A stretch of 58,487 bases of DNA from Streptomyces sp. Isolate_45 (GTDB lineage: Bacteria > Actinomycetota > Actinomycetes > Streptomycetales > Streptomycetaceae), in contig NZ_JANFAK020000016.1 of assembly GCF_024721315.2 (NCBI RefSeq), forward strand, positions 29,184-87,670, written 5' to 3'. Both the position numbers and the translations under genes were made by a program. Positions 26,330 to 36,363 of the stretch are shown one piece after another; positions within the stretch are counted from its first letter, which is position 1, and each line of letters begins with the position of its first letter. Below the pieces are notes generated by a model. That model did no database searches. It was given only the letters and a program-made list of their open reading frames with translations, and had not been told where the DNA came from.

Positions 26330-26596
26330 TCAGTGGGTCCCGGATCCGGGGCCGTTCGTCGGCTCGGCGGCGCAATGCACGGCCCGTATGCCCCGGGCCA
26401 GCAGGAAGAGGCCGGACACCAGCAGGGCCGTCGACGCGGTCCATTCGAGTCCGAGGGCGAACGGATGACCGGGCTTCTGCCAGGGGCGGGCGGTGGTCAG
26501 GAGCCAGCCGCCGACCGCGAGGAGGGCGAGGCCCAGCGCCGCCGCCCGGGCCCCTGCGTCATCGGTGCCGGGTCGGCCGTCGAGCGGTTCGCTCAC
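26330..26596 (-). CDS. small two-span membrane protein
   Basis: The 88-residue product has two hydrophobic segments (AALGLALLAVGGWLLTTA and TALLVSGLFLLARGIRAV) and no catalytic motif. The GTG at 26596 is preceded by GGAGG at seven bases, and the in-frame extension further upstream is Arg/Pro-rich and not protein-like. Convergent with the small membrane gene above. Function unknown. Confidence 0.65.
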   Translation of the reverse strand: MSEPLDGRPGTDDAGARAAALGLALLAVGGWLLTTARPWQKPGHPFALGLEWTASTALLVSGLFLLARGIRAVHCAAEPTNGPGSGTH

Positions 26597-26759
26597 GGCG
26601 CCACCTCCACTACGTCTTTTCGGCCGGACCGGCCACGACCATCTTCGCAGGACCCCGGCCGGTTCGACGCGGGCCGCCGCCTGGCGGGATGGAGCCCGGC
26701 CGACAACCCGGCCAACAGCCCGACGATCGCTGCCGCGGCCGACGGTGGCCGGGTGGATC

Positions 26760-26794
26760 ACCGGCGCCCAGTCACCGGCGCCCAGTCACCGGCG
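26760..26794. repeat. 14-bp tandem repeat
   Basis: CACCGGCGCCCAGT occurs twice in tandem with a partial third copy (CACCGGCG). It lies in the 332-base gap 26597-26928, which shows no gene and otherwise only general GC-rich sequence. Confidence 0.7.
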
Positions 26795-26928
26795 ACGGGG
26801 CCGGCGACCACGGTCGGCTCGCCCGGTGACGTACCGACGAGCCCATCGAGGCCCCGAGGGCGGCGGATTCCGGGAGGAACCGGGCGCAGACGTGCCGGCC
26901 CAGGGCGCCCCGGCGCCCCCGGGCATGA

Positions 26929-26975
26929 CGAAGGGCCGGTACTCCACCCCCGAGCGGGGGAGTACCGGCCCTTCG
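26929..26975 (-). terminator. terminator of the NlpC/P60 gene
   Basis: A 17-bp perfect stem (CGAAGGGCCGGTACTCC, 26929-26945, with 26959-26975) continues inward with CCCC/GGGG. It is 15 bases after the stop of the minus-strand hydrolase gene. Confidence 0.9.
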
Positions 26976-26990
26976 TGACGAGCGGTCCGA

Positions 26991-27896
26991 TCAGAGGAGA
27001 CGGACGGCGCCCGTGGGCATGTCGTAGTTCATGGGGCGCTCGACGATACCGGTGTTGGGGTTCTGCGCACCGATGAAGTTGCCGCCACCGGAGTACACGG
27101 CGACGTGGTACGCGCTGCCCTTGGCGCCCCAGTAGACGATGTCGCCCGGCTGGAGGGCGCTCAGGGACACCGAGCGGCCCGCGGTGGACTGCGCCTGGGA
27201 GGTGCGCGGCAGGGAGATGCCGGCCTGCCGGTACGCCGCCTGCACGAGGCCGGAGCAGTCGAACGAGGACGGGCCGGTGCCGCCCATGACGTACGCCTTG
27301 CCGAGCTGCGCGCGGGCGAAGTTGAGGATCGCGGACGCGGAGCCCTTGACGGGCGCCGTGACGGTGCCCGTGCCCTGGCCGCTGCCCGAACCCTTGGTCG
27401 AGCCGGTGCTCTTGGAGGGCGTGGAGGAGCCCTGCTCGGCGGAGGTGTTGGAGCCCGAGGCGGTCTGGAGGGAGTCGCGCTCGGAGTCGCGGGTGGCGCG
27501 CTCGGCGTCGGCCTTGCGGTCCGCTTCCTCCTTCGCCTTCTTCTCGGCGGCCTGCTGGGCGGTCTCCTTGGCCTGCTTCGCCTCGGCGGCGGCACCCGTG
27601 CGGGCGCTCTCCTCCTGGGCGTTCAGCTCGCCTTCCACGGCGGCCTCGACGGCCGCGACGCGGGTGGTCTCGGCGGCCGTGGTGACCGCGGAGGACACCT
27701 CGGCGCCGAGGTTCAGTTCGAGGACCGGCATTTCCATCGTCGTCTCGGCCACGGGGTCCGCGGACGGGGTCGCGCTCGCGGTCCCGGCCATGGCCAGGGT
27801 GCTGAGAACGCCACCGGCAACTCCGGCGCGGACCGCGAGCTTCGAGGCGCTGCGGCGCGGCTTCCGGTGGCTGGGTATGTGAGCGGTGTGGGACAT
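26991..27896 (-). CDS. secreted NlpC/P60 peptidoglycan hydrolase
   Basis: The 301-residue product has a signal region (basic SHRKPRRSASK, then hydrophobic stretch ending ATASA-like near 45), an Ala/Glu/Lys-rich coiled-coil segment (about 75-145), a Ser/Gly/Thr linker and a C-terminal NlpC/P60 domain (about 190-301) with catalytic Cys214 (SSFDCSGLVQAAYR) and His264 (SAYHVAVY). It should cleave stem peptides of peptidoglycan. ATG at 27896 begins the typical MSHTAHIPSHRK; the ribosome site is poor. Upstream DNA carries a Crp-type site and GTAACGGRC repeats. Confidence 0.93.
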   Translation of the reverse strand: MSHTAHIPSHRKPRRSASKLAVRAGVAGGVLSTLAMAGTASATPSADPVAETTMEMPVLELNLGAEVSSAVTTAAETTRVAAVEAAVEGELNAQEESARTGAAAEAKQAKETAQQAAEKKAKEEADRKADAERATRDSERDSLQTASGSNTSAEQGSSTPSKSTGSTKGSGSGQGTGTVTAPVKGSASAILNFARAQLGKAYVMGGTGPSSFDCSGLVQAAYRQAGISLPRTSQAQSTAGRSVSLSALQPGDIVYWGAKGSAYHVAVYSGGGNFIGAQNPNTGIVERPMNYDMPTGAVRLL

Positions 27897-28004
27897 GAGA
27901 ACAACCGCTATCAGGGGGTGGGCGTCCGCTTCAAGAAACGTGGTCTGCGCCACAGTTGCGCGCGGAGGGCGTTAACCGGGCGCGTCGCGGGTCTTATTGA
28001 CGCC

Positions 28005-28022
28005 GTAACGGGCGTAACGGAC
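28005..28022. promoter_or_regulatory. tandem 9-bp direct repeat GTAACGGRC
   Basis: GTAACGGGC (28005-28013) and GTAACGGAC (28014-28022) are adjacent direct repeats about 110 bases upstream of the NlpC/P60 start codon. Direct repeats of this kind are bound by OmpR-type response regulators such as MtrA; assignment is inference. Confidence 0.45.
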
Positions 28023-28067
28023 ACCCTTTCACAAGCCTGTGATCATGGGGTTTCAGTGATTGGTCCG

Positions 28068-28073
28068 AATTTA
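28068..28073 (-). promoter_or_regulatory. possible -10 box of the NlpC/P60 gene
   Basis: TAAATT on the minus strand, in the AT-richest part of the region, would place a start near 28061. The Crp-like site would then be centred about 80 bases upstream. No good -35 box. Confidence 0.3.
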
Positions 28074-28134
28074 TCCTGGGCCTACCACTGACCCGCACAG
28101 ATGGCCAAGCCCTCTTTCGGCGGCCCGGATTCCG

Positions 28135-28150
28135 TGTGACACAGGTCACA
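28135..28150. promoter_or_regulatory. perfect Crp-type site
   Basis: TGTGA-CACAGG-TCACA is a perfect match to the TGTGA-N6-TCACA arrangement of cAMP receptor proteins and to GTG-N6-GNCAC described for Streptomyces Crp. It lies 239 bases upstream of the NlpC/P60 gene and about 600 upstream of nuoA. Confidence 0.65.
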
Positions 28151-28479
28151 GTTACCTCGGGCTCCGGCGGCTCTGTGGCCGGTCCGTGATCCGACCGTGA
28201 GCGTGCTGTGCGGTTCGTGAACGGATGCACAGCATCCGCTCCCCTTTCATCCCGCCGTCGACTTCCGGCCACCGGCCCCCCGGGTACCCGATCGCGGCCC
28301 CCGCATTCCCCCTCGCGCCCGCCCGCGCGAACCCCGCGTCCACTCCCGTCCCGCCGGCTTCCCCCGGTCGGGCGACGGCGTTTCCTTTACCACCCCTCCC
28401 GCGCTCCCGCCAATTTGCCTGCAAGGGGCACCATTTGATAGGGCAACCGGCGTTCCACCTGCGATGACGAGCCCCAATG

Positions 28480-28492
28480 TCACCTTTGGTGA
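28480..28492. promoter_or_regulatory. TCACC-TTT-GGTGA palindrome (BldD-like)
   Basis: A perfect inverted repeat that fits the TNAC-N5-GTNA frame of BldD sites, although the central bases differ from the usual preference. It is 254 bases upstream of nuoA. Confidence 0.4.
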
Positions 28493-28515
28493 TCATGTGG
28501 ATGCCTTGCGTACGA

Positions 28516-28599
28516 AGATCACCACTCAGCGGGCTTCATGATCGTTCGTCAGGTGGTGGAGATCACAAACTCGGTGTTGTTACCCGTGTCGCAGATCAC
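28516..28599. promoter_or_regulatory. three phased AGATCAC copies upstream of nuoA
   Basis: AGATCAC occurs at 28516-28522, 28560-28566 and 28593-28599, with steps of 44 and 33 bases, both multiples of 11. The second and third are part of GTG-N6-ATCAC, one base from the Crp motif. They precede nuoA by 150-230 bases and could be activator sites for the operon. The rest of the 849-base gap (27897-28745) shows no gene. Confidence 0.45.
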
Positions 28600-28745
28600 A
28601 GACCGGCAGGCATAAGATGCGCAGCAGTCCGGCTTGTGAACTGCCTCACATGCCCCGTTCCGACTCCGGGGTGATCTTCGAGAGGCGGGGCACGCGGCGC
28701 CGGCAGCGGTCCAACGGTCAAGGACGACTGGAAGGAGCGAGGAGC

Positions 28746-29105
28746 GTGAATGCGTACGCGCCCATCCTCGTGCTCGGCGCCCTCGGCGCAGGGTTTGCGA
28801 TCTTCTCCGTGGTCATGGCCACGCTGATCGGCCCAAAACGGTACAACCGGGCGAAGCTCGAAGCCTATGAGTGCGGCATCGAACCCACCCCGATGCCCGC
28901 CGGTGGCGGTCGCTTCCCCATCAAGTACTACCTGACGGCGATGCTCTTCATCGTCTTCGACATCGAAGTTGTCTTCCTCTACCCCTGGGCCGTCACCTTC
29001 GACGCCCTGGGGATCTTCGGGCTCGTCGAGATGTTGCTCTTCGTGCTCACCGTCTTCGTCGCCTACGCCTACGTCTGGCGCCGCGGCGGCCTGGAATGGG
29101 ACTGA
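28746..29105 (+). CDS. nuoA: NADH-quinone oxidoreductase subunit A
   Basis: The 119-residue membrane subunit has three hydrophobic segments and the family marks LEAYECGIEPTP and FPIKYYLTAMLFIVFDIEVVF. It sits at the joint between the peripheral arm and membrane arm of complex I, near the quinone channel. GTG at 28746 is preceded by AAGGAGCGAGGAG. It is the first of 14 genes (nuoA-N), all in one direction. Confidence 0.97.
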   Translation: MNAYAPILVLGALGAGFAIFSVVMATLIGPKRYNRAKLEAYECGIEPTPMPAGGGRFPIKYYLTAMLFIVFDIEVVFLYPWAVTFDALGIFGLVEMLLFVLTVFVAYAYVWRRGGLEWD

Positions 29106-29120
29106 GGGGCTGAATACTCC

Positions 29121-29675
29121 ATGGGACTGGAAGAGAAGCTGCCGAGCGGCTTCCTGCTGACCACCGTCGAACAGGCCGCGGGTTGGGTGCGCAAGTCATC
29201 CGTCTTCCCGGCCACCTTCGGCCTCGCGTGCTGCGCGATCGAGATGATGACCACCGGAGCCGGCCGCTACGACCTGGCCCGCTTCGGCATGGAGGTCTTC
29301 CGCGGTTCCCCGCGGCAGGCCGATCTGATGATCGTGGCCGGGCGGGTCAGCCAGAAGATGGCGCCGGTGCTGCGGCAGGTGTACGACCAGATGCCCGCTC
29401 CGAAGTGGGTCATCTCCATGGGCGTTTGCGCCTCTTCGGGCGGAATGTTCAACAACTACGCGATCGTCCAGGGCGTCGACCACATCGTTCCGGTGGACAT
29501 CTACCTCCCCGGCTGCCCGCCCCGGCCCGAGATGCTGCTGGACGCGATCCTCAAGCTCCACCAGAAGATCCAGGGCGGCAAGCTCGGCGTGAACCGGGAA
29601 GAGGCGGCGCGCGAGGCGGAGGAGGCGGCCCTCAAGGCGCTCCCCACCATCGAGATGAAGGGGCTCCTTCGGTGA
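29121..29675 (+). CDS. nuoB: NADH-quinone oxidoreductase subunit B
   Basis: The 184-residue subunit carries cluster N2, the last iron-sulfur centre before quinone. Ligands are visible: the adjacent Cys pair in GLACCAIE, the Cys in GVCASSGG and that in LPGCPPRPE. The C-terminus has an Ala/Glu helix of actinobacterial type. It starts 15 bases after nuoA and its stop overlaps the nuoC start by four bases (GTGA). Confidence 0.98.
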   Translation: MGLEEKLPSGFLLTTVEQAAGWVRKSSVFPATFGLACCAIEMMTTGAGRYDLARFGMEVFRGSPRQADLMIVAGRVSQKMAPVLRQVYDQMPAPKWVISMGVCASSGGMFNNYAIVQGVDHIVPVDIYLPGCPPRPEMLLDAILKLHQKIQGGKLGVNREEAAREAEEAALKALPTIEMKGLLR

Positions 29676-30403
29676 GCGACGACCCCGCCGTCGAGAACGG
29701 CAATAACGTCCCTGCTCCGCGCGGCCGGGAGACCCTTGCGGGCCCCGAGGTGATCGGCGTCCGCAAGGGCATGTTCGGCGCCGCGAACGGCGGCGACACC
29801 AGCGGCTACGGCGGCCTGGTCCGCACCGTCGCCCTGCCCGGCGAGAGCGCCCGCCCCTACGGCTCGTACTTCGACGAGGTCGTCGACGAGCTCGAAGGCG
29901 CCCTGGAGGAGCAGGACCTGGTCCCCGCCAACGTGATCGAGAAGGTCGTCGTCGACCGGGCGGAGCTGACGCTCCACATCGCGCGCGAGCACCTGCTGCG
30001 GGTGGCCTCCACCCTGCGCGACGACCCGGCCCTGCGCTTCGAGCTCTGCACCGGTGTCAGCGGCGTCCACTTCCCCGGCGACAAGGGCCGCGAACTGCAC
30101 GCCGTCTACCACCTGCGCTCGCTCACCCACGGCCGGATCGTGCGACTGGAGGTGTCCGCCCCGGACGCCGACCCGCACGTCCCCTCGATCGTCACGGTCT
30201 ACCCGACGAACGACTGGCACGAGCGCGAGGCGTACGACTTCTTCGGGCTGGTCTTCGACGGCCACCCGGCCCTCACCCGGATCATGATGCCGGACGACTG
30301 GCAGGGCTTCCCCCAGCGCAAGGACTACCCGCTCGGCGGCATCGCCGTCGAGTACAAGGGCGCCCAGATCCCGGCTCCCGACCAGCGGAGGTCGTACAGC
30401 TGA
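29672..30403 (+). CDS. nuoC: NADH-quinone oxidoreductase subunit C
   Basis: The 243-residue product has the 30-kDa subunit core ([57 protein letters not shown]) after an N-terminal extension of about 80 residues typical of actinobacteria. It is separate from nuoD, not fused as in enterobacteria. The GTG overlaps nuoB; the stop and the nuoD ATG share one base. Confidence 0.97.
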   Translation: MSDDPAVENGNNVPAPRGRETLAGPEVIGVRKGMFGAANGGDTSGYGGLVRTVALPGESARPYGSYFDEVVDELEGALEEQDLVPANVIEKVVVDRAELTLHIAREHLLRVASTLRDDPALRFELCTGVSGVHFPGDKGRELHAVYHLRSLTHGRIVRLEVSAPDADPHVPSIVTVYPTNDWHEREAYDFFGLVFDGHPALTRIMMPDDWQGFPQRKDYPLGGIAVEYKGAQIPAPDQRRSYS

Positions 30404-31725
30404 TGTCCACGAACCACGCCTCCTCCCGGGAGACCACGGAAGGCACCGTCTACACCGTCACGGGCGGCGACTGGGACGAGGTCGTCCGGTCGGCGGCCCG
30501 CGCGGACGACGAGCGGATCGTCGTCAACATGGGTCCCCAGCACCCGTCCACCCACGGCGTGCTCCGCCTGATCCTGGAGATCGACGGCGAGACCGTCACC
30601 GAGGCCCGCTGCGGCATCGGCTACCTCCACACCGGCATCGAGAAGAACCTCGAATTCCGGAACTGGACACAGGGCACCACCTTCGTGACGCGCATGGACT
30701 ACCTGACGCCGTTCTTCAACGAGACGGCCTACTGCCTCGGCGTCGAGAAGCTGCTCGGCATCACCGAGCAGATCCCCGACCGCGCGACGGTCATCCGCGT
30801 CCTGCTCATGGAACTCAACCGGCTCTCCTCCCACCTGGTGTGCATCGCCACCGGCGGCATGGAGCTGGGCGCGACCACGATCATGATCTACGGGTTCCGG
30901 GACCGCGAGCTGATCCTCGACGTCTTCGAGCTGATCACCGGACTGCGCATGAACCACGCGTTCGTCCGCCCCGGCGGCCTCGCCCAGGACCTGCCCCCGG
31001 GCGCCGTCGACCAGCTGCGCGACTTCGTGAAGACCATGAAGAAGAACCTGCCGGAGTACGACAAGCTCGCCACCGGCAACCCCATCTTCAAGGCCCGCAT
31101 GCAGGACGTCGGCTACCTCGACCTCACCGGCTGCATGGCGCTCGGCGCCACCGGCCCCGTGCTGCGCTCCGCCGGGCTGCCGCACGACCTGCGCAAGTCG
31201 GACCCGTACTGCGGCTACGAGAACTACGAGTTCGACGTCCCGACCACCGAGAGCTGCGACTCCTACGGGCGGTTCCTGATCCGCCTGGAGGAGATGCGCC
31301 AGTCGCTGCGGATCGTCGAGCAGTGCCTGGACCGGCTGGAGCCCGGACCGGTCATGGTCGCCGACAAGAAGATCGCCTGGCCCGCCCAGCTCGCCATGGG
31401 CCCCGACGGCCTCGGCAACTCGCTCGACCACATCAAGAACATCATGGGCAGTTCCATGGAGGCCCTCATCCACCACTTCAAGCTGGTGACCGAGGGCTTC
31501 CGGGTCCCCGCCGGACAGGCCTACGCGGCCGTCGAGTCCCCCAAGGGCGAGCTCGGCGTCCACGTCGTCTCCGACGGCGGCACCCGCCCCTACCGGGTCC
31601 ACTTCCGCGATCCGTCCTTCACCAACCTGCAGGCCATGGCAGCGATGTGCGAGGGCGGCCAGGTCGCCGACGTCATCGTCGCCGTCGCCTCCATCGACCC
31701 CGTGATGGGAGGCGTCGACCGATGA
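30403..31725 (+). CDS. nuoD: NADH-quinone oxidoreductase subunit D
   Basis: The 440-residue 49-kDa subunit forms the quinone pocket with NuoB. Conserved blocks are [31 protein letters not shown] and the C-terminal FTNLQAMA...DPVMGGVDR. The His/Tyr pocket residues of the family lie in the first block (HPSTHG) and later. Cytoplasmic, at the membrane surface. It overlaps nuoE by ATGA. Confidence 0.98.
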   Translation: MSTNHASSRETTEGTVYTVTGGDWDEVVRSAARADDERIVVNMGPQHPSTHGVLRLILEIDGETVTEARCGIGYLHTGIEKNLEFRNWTQGTTFVTRMDYLTPFFNETAYCLGVEKLLGITEQIPDRATVIRVLLMELNRLSSHLVCIATGGMELGATTIMIYGFRDRELILDVFELITGLRMNHAFVRPGGLAQDLPPGAVDQLRDFVKTMKKNLPEYDKLATGNPIFKARMQDVGYLDLTGCMALGATGPVLRSAGLPHDLRKSDPYCGYENYEFDVPTTESCDSYGRFLIRLEEMRQSLRIVEQCLDRLEPGPVMVADKKIAWPAQLAMGPDGLGNSLDHIKNIMGSSMEALIHHFKLVTEGFRVPAGQAYAAVESPKGELGVHVVSDGGTRPYRVHFRDPSFTNLQAMAAMCEGGQVADVIVAVASIDPVMGGVDR

Positions 31726-32489
31726 CAGCCCGTCGTGAAACGCAAGGCATCCAGCTGGGGATGCCCCAGCTCCCCGCCCCCGACTTCCCGGCCGACGTGC
31801 GCGCCCGGCTCGAAGCGGACGCGAAGGAGGTGATCGCCCGCTACCCCGACAGCCGCTCCGCGCTGCTGCCCCTGCTGCACCTCACGCAGTCCGAGGAGGG
31901 GTACGTCTCCCGCACCGGCATCCGCTTCTGCGCCGAGGTGCTGGGCCTGACCACCGCCGAGGTCACCGCGGTCTCCACCTTCTACACGATGTACCGGCGC
32001 GGGCCCTCCGGGGACTACCAGGTCGGCGTCTGTACGAACACCCTGTGCGCCGTCATGGGCGGCGACGCCATCTTCGACGAGCTCAAGGAGCACCTCGGCG
32101 TCGGCAACAACGGGACCACCCCCGACGGGAAGGTCACGCTGGAGCACATCGAGTGCAACGCGGCCTGCGACTACGCCCCCGTGGTGATGGTCAACTGGGA
32201 GTTCTTCGACAACCAGACCCCCGACTCCGCCAAGGCCATGGTCGACGACCTGATCGCCGGCCGGCCCGTCGAACCGACCCGGGGCGCGCCGCTGTGCACG
32301 TACAAGGAGACGGCCCGGATCCTGGCCGGGTTCCCCGACGAACGCGAAGGCGCCGTCGAGGCGAGCGGCGGCGCGGGCCCCGCCTCCCTGATCGGCCTGC
32401 GGATCGCACGCGGCGAGACCCCGCACGCCTCGATCGTGCACCCGCGGGGCGAGACCCGCGGCGACACCGACACCGAGGGAGGGGCGTGA
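31722..32489 (+). CDS. nuoE: NADH-quinone oxidoreductase subunit E
   Basis: The 255-residue 24-kDa subunit has a thioredoxin-like domain with the [2Fe-2S] ligands in CTNTLC and CNAACD. It has an actinobacterial C-terminal extension of about 70 residues ([18 protein letters not shown], then acidic/Gly-rich). Works with NuoF in NADH oxidation. ATG overlaps the nuoD stop; nuoF begins on its last base. Confidence 0.97.
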   Translation: MTARRETQGIQLGMPQLPAPDFPADVRARLEADAKEVIARYPDSRSALLPLLHLTQSEEGYVSRTGIRFCAEVLGLTTAEVTAVSTFYTMYRRGPSGDYQVGVCTNTLCAVMGGDAIFDELKEHLGVGNNGTTPDGKVTLEHIECNAACDYAPVVMVNWEFFDNQTPDSAKAMVDDLIAGRPVEPTRGAPLCTYKETARILAGFPDEREGAVEASGGAGPASLIGLRIARGETPHASIVHPRGETRGDTDTEGGA

Positions 32490-33856
32490 TGTCCGTGTCC
32501 ACCGAACTGAGTAAGAACGGGACGAGTCCGGAGAAGCTCCTCGCCCCCGTCCTGTCGGCGTTCTGGGACGATCCGCAGTCGTGGACGCTGGAGACCTACC
32601 GGCGTCACGAGGGCTACGAGGGACTGCGCAAGGCCCTCGCCATGACGCCCGACGACCTCATCGCCTACGTGAAGGACTCGGGCCTGCGCGGCCGCGGCGG
32701 CGCAGGCTTCCCCACCGGCATGAAGTGGCAGTTCATCCCGCAGGGCGACGGCAAGCCGCACTACCTCGTCGTGAACGCGGACGAGTCGGAGCCGGGAACC
32801 TGCAAGGACATCCCCCTCCTCTTCGCCAACCCGCACTCCCTCATCGAGGGAATGATCATCGCCTGCTACGCGATCCGCTCGCAGCACGCCTTCATCTACC
32901 TGCGCGGTGAGACCGTCCCGGTCCTGCGACGCCTGCACGAGGCCGTGCGCGAGGCGTACGAGGCCGGGTACCTCGGGAAGGCCGAAGACCGGGAAAGGAG
33001 CGGCCTGGGGAGCGGGCTCGACCTCGACATCACGGTGCACGCGGGCGCGGGCGCGTACATCTGCGGCGAGGAGACGGCGCTGCTCGACTCCCTCGAAGGC
33101 CGGCGCGGTCAGCCCCGGCTGCGTCCCCCCTTCCCTGCCGTCGAGGGGCTCTACGCCTGCCCCACTGTCGTCAACAACGTCGAGTCCATCGCCTCGGTTC
33201 CCGCGATCCTGAACAAGGGCAAGGACTGGTTCAAGTCGATGGGGACCGAGAAGTCCCCCGGCTTCACCCTGTACTCGCTGTCCGGGCACGTCAGCGGCCC
33301 CGGCCAGTACGAGGCCCCGCTCGGCATCACCCTGCGCCAGCTCCTCGACATGAGCGGCGGGATGCGCCCCGGACACCGGCTGAAGTTCTGGACCCCCGGC
33401 GGCTCCTCCACCCCGATGTTCACCGACGAACACCTCGACGTCCCCCTGGACTACGAGGGCGTCGGCGCGGCCGGCTCGATGCTCGGCACCAAGGCCCTCC
33501 AGTGCTTCGACGAGACGACCTGCGTCGTCCGCGCCGTCACCCGCTGGACCGAGTTCTACGCCCACGAGTCCTGCGGCAAGTGCACCCCCTGCCGGGAGGG
33601 CACCTACTGGCTCGTCCAGCTGCTGCGCGACATCGAGGCCGGCAAGGGCGTCATGTCCGACCTCGACAAGCTGAACGACATCGCCGACAACATCAACGGC
33701 AAGTCGTTCTGCGCGCTCGGCGACGGCGCCGCCAGCCCGATCTTCTCCTCGCTCAAGTACTTCCGCGAGGAGTACGAGCAGCACATCACGGGCAAGGGCT
33801 GCCCCTTCGACCCCAGCAAGTCGACCCTCTGGGCTGACACGGAGGTGAACGCGTGA
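32489..33856 (+). CDS. nuoF: NADH-quinone oxidoreductase subunit F
   Basis: The 455-residue 51-kDa subunit binds NADH, FMN and one 4Fe-4S cluster. Motifs are [13 protein letters not shown] (FMN), [25 protein letters not shown] and the cluster loop [13 protein letters not shown] with a later Cys in [11 protein letters not shown] at 32489 overlaps the nuoE stop (TGATG); a GTG one codon earlier is also possible. nuoG overlaps its end. Confidence 0.98.
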   Translation: MSVSTELSKNGTSPEKLLAPVLSAFWDDPQSWTLETYRRHEGYEGLRKALAMTPDDLIAYVKDSGLRGRGGAGFPTGMKWQFIPQGDGKPHYLVVNADESEPGTCKDIPLLFANPHSLIEGMIIACYAIRSQHAFIYLRGETVPVLRRLHEAVREAYEAGYLGKAEDRERSGLGSGLDLDITVHAGAGAYICGEETALLDSLEGRRGQPRLRPPFPAVEGLYACPTVVNNVESIASVPAILNKGKDWFKSMGTEKSPGFTLYSLSGHVSGPGQYEAPLGITLRQLLDMSGGMRPGHRLKFWTPGGSSTPMFTDEHLDVPLDYEGVGAAGSMLGTKALQCFDETTCVVRAVTRWTEFYAHESCGKCTPCREGTYWLVQLLRDIEAGKGVMSDLDKLNDIADNINGKSFCALGDGAASPIFSSLKYFREEYEQHITGKGCPFDPSKSTLWADTEVNA

Positions 33857-36363
33857 CCGTCACCACAAACGCCCCCGCCGGTGGCGGCGAGGTGCACAAG
33901 GCCCCCGAGGACACGGTCTCCCTGACCATCGACGGCGTCGAGCTGTCGGTGCCCAAGGGGACCCTCGTCATCCGGGCCGCCGAACAGCTCGGCATCGAGA
34001 TCCCCCGGTTCTGCGACCACCCCCTCCTCTCCCCGGCCGGCGCCTGCCGCCAGTGCATCGTCGAGGTCGAGGGCCAGCGCAAGCCGATGGCCTCCTGCAC
34101 CATCACCTGCACCGACGGCATGGTCGTCAAGACGCAGCTGACCTCCCCGGTCGCCGACAAGGCCCAGCGCGGGGTGATGGAGCTGCTGCTCATCAACCAC
34201 CCGCTGGACTGCCCCGTCTGCGACAAGGGCGGCGAATGCCCCCTGCAGAACCAGGCGATGTCGCACGGCAACTCCGAATCCCGCTTCGAGGGCCACAAGC
34301 GGACCTACGAGAAGCCCGTCCCGATCTCCACGCAGGTCCTCCTGGACCGCGAGCGGTGCGTGCTGTGCGCGCGCTGCACCCGCTTCTCCAACGAGATCGC
34401 CGGCGACCCGATGATCGAGCTGCTGGAGCGCGGCGCGCTCCAGCAGGTCGGCACCGGCGAGGGCGACCCCTTCCAGTCGTACTTCTCCGGCAACACCATC
34501 CAGATCTGCCCCGTCGGCGCCCTCACCTCGGCCGCCTACCGGTTCCGGTCCCGCCCCTTCGACCTCGTCTCCTCCCCGAGCGTGTGCGAGCACTGCGCGG
34601 GCGGCTGCGCGACCCGCACCGACCACCGGCGCGGCAAGGTCCTGCGGCGCCTCGCCGCCGAGGACCCCGAGGTCAACGAGGAGTGGCTCTGCGACAAGGG
34701 CCGCTTCGGATTCCGCTACGCGCAGCGCCCGGACCGGCTCACCACCCCGCTGGTGCGCGGCGCCGACGGCGTCCTCGCCCCGGCGAGCTGGCCCGAGGCG
34801 CTGGAGGCGGCCGCGAACGGCCTCGCCGCCGCGCGCGGCCGGACCGGCGTGCTGACCGGCGGCCGGCTCACCGTCGAGGACGCCTACGCCTACGCCAAGT
34901 TCGCCCGCGTCGTCCTCGACACCAACGACATCGACTTCCGGGCCCGCGTGCACAGCGCCGAGGAGGCCGACTTCCTGGCCGCCTCCGTCGCCGGCACCGG
35001 CAAGGACCTCGACGGCACCGGCGTCACCCACACCTCGCTGGAGGCCGCGCCGACCGTGCTGCTCGCCGGCATCGAGGCCGAGGAGGAGGCACCCGGCGTC
35101 TTCCTGCGACTGCGCAAGGCCCACCGCAAGCACAAGCAGCGGACCTTCGCGCTGGCCCCCTTCGCCAGCCGCGGCCTGGACAAGGCGGGCGGCATCCTGC
35201 TGGCCGCCGCCCCCGGCACCGAACCCGAGTGGCTGGACGCCCTCGCCACCCGCACCGGCCTGGAGGCCGGCGGGTCCGTCGCCGCGGAGGCGCTGCGCCG
35301 GCCCGGCGCGGTCATCGTCGTCGGGGAACGCCTCGCGGGCGTGCCCGGCGCGCTGACCGCCGCCGTACGGGCGGCCAACGCGACCGGGGCCCGCCTGGTG
35401 TGGATCCCGCGCCGGGCCGGGGAACGGGCCGCCGTCGAGGCGGGCGCCCTGCCGTCGCTGCTGCCCGGGGGCCGCCCCGCCACCGACCCGCGGGCCCGCG
35501 ACGAGGTCGCGACCGCCTGGGGGCTGGACGAACTCCCGCACCGCTACGGCCGCGACACCGGCCAGATCGTGGAGGCCGCCGCGACCGGCGAGCTGTCCGC
35601 GCTCCTCGTCGGCGGCGTCGAGGTCGCCGACCTGCCGGACCCGGCCCGCGCCCGCACCGCCCTCCAGGAGGCCTTCGTCGTCTCCCTGGAACTGCGGCCC
35701 GGCGAGGTCACCGACCACGCCGACGTGGTCCTGCCCGTCGCCGCGGTCGCCGAGAAGCCGGGCGCGTTCATCAACTGGGAAGGCCGGGTGCGCCCCTTCG
35801 AGGCAGCCCTCAAGCCCGACCAGATGACCCGCCGCCTCGCCCCCGCCGACGCCCGCGTGCTGCACATGCTGGCCGACGCGACGGACCGGCCGATCGCCCT
35901 GCCCGACGTGCACGCCGTACGCCGGGAACTGGAACGGCTCGGCCCCTGGGAGGGCGAGCTCGCCGCAGAGCAGTCCACGGACCGGGTACCGCTGCCGCGG
36001 CCCGCCGCCGGGGAGGCGGTCCTGGCCGGCCACCGGCTGCTGCTGGACCTCGGCCGGCTCCAGGAGGGCGACGAGGCCCTCGCCGGAACCCGGCACGAGG
36101 CGCCGGCCCGACTGTCGGCCGCCACCGCCGCCGAGACCGGCGTCAAGGACGGCGACGTCCTCGCGGTGACCGGCCCGGCCGGCTCGGTGGAACTCCCGCT
36201 GCGGATCACCGAAATGCCCGACCGGGTGGTGTGGCTGCCGCTGAACTCCACCGGTTCCGGCGTGTACTCCGACACCGGAGCCCGCCCCGGCACCCTCGTA
36301 CGCATCGGACCGGCGGTCCCGGCCGCCGCCGCCGGTGACACCACTGCGGAGGTGGGAGCGTGA
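33853..36363 (+). CDS. nuoG: NADH-quinone oxidoreductase subunit G
   Basis: The 836-residue subunit carries an N-terminal [2Fe-2S] domain ([15 protein letters not shown]), the His/Cys cluster segment ([14 protein letters not shown]), 4Fe-4S ligands ([11 protein letters not shown]) and the molybdopterin-like domain. CEHCAGGC with a later Cys in WLCDKGR shows that ligands for the extra cluster N7 are present. The C-terminal half is shortened and less conserved, as in other actinobacteria. GTG overlaps nuoF; nuoH overlaps its stop by four bases. Confidence 0.97.
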   Translation: MTVTTNAPAGGGEVHKAPEDTVSLTIDGVELSVPKGTLVIRAAEQLGIEIPRFCDHPLLSPAGACRQCIVEVEGQRKPMASCTITCTDGMVVKTQLTSPVADKAQRGVMELLLINHPLDCPVCDKGGECPLQNQAMSHGNSESRFEGHKRTYEKPVPISTQVLLDRERCVLCARCTRFSNEIAGDPMIELLERGALQQVGTGEGDPFQSYFSGNTIQICPVGALTSAAYRFRSRPFDLVSSPSVCEHCAGGCATRTDHRRGKVLRRLAAEDPEVNEEWLCDKGRFGFRYAQRPDRLTTPLVRGADGVLAPASWPEALEAAANGLAAARGRTGVLTGGRLTVEDAYAYAKFARVVLDTNDIDFRARVHSAEEADFLAASVAGTGKDLDGTGVTHTSLEAAPTVLLAGIEAEEEAPGVFLRLRKAHRKHKQRTFALAPFASRGLDKAGGILLAAAPGTEPEWLDALATRTGLEAGGSVAAEALRRPGAVIVVGERLAGVPGALTAAVRAANATGARLVWIPRRAGERAAVEAGALPSLLPGGRPATDPRARDEVATAWGLDELPHRYGRDTGQIVEAAATGELSALLVGGVEVADLPDPARARTALQEAFVVSLELRPGEVTDHADVVLPVAAVAEKPGAFINWEGRVRPFEAALKPDQMTRRLAPADARVLHMLADATDRPIALPDVHAVRRELERLGPWEGELAAEQSTDRVPLPRPAAGEAVLAGHRLLLDLGRLQEGDEALAGTRHEAPARLSAATAAETGVKDGDVLAVTGPAGSVELPLRITEMPDRVVWLPLNSTGSGVYSDTGARPGTLVRIGPAVPAAAAGDTTAEVGA

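Noticed and set aside
28412..28446. TTGCCT-N17-ATAGGG as the nuo promoter
   Set aside because: The -10 match is poor and it lies 300 bases upstream of nuoA; not enough to annotate.
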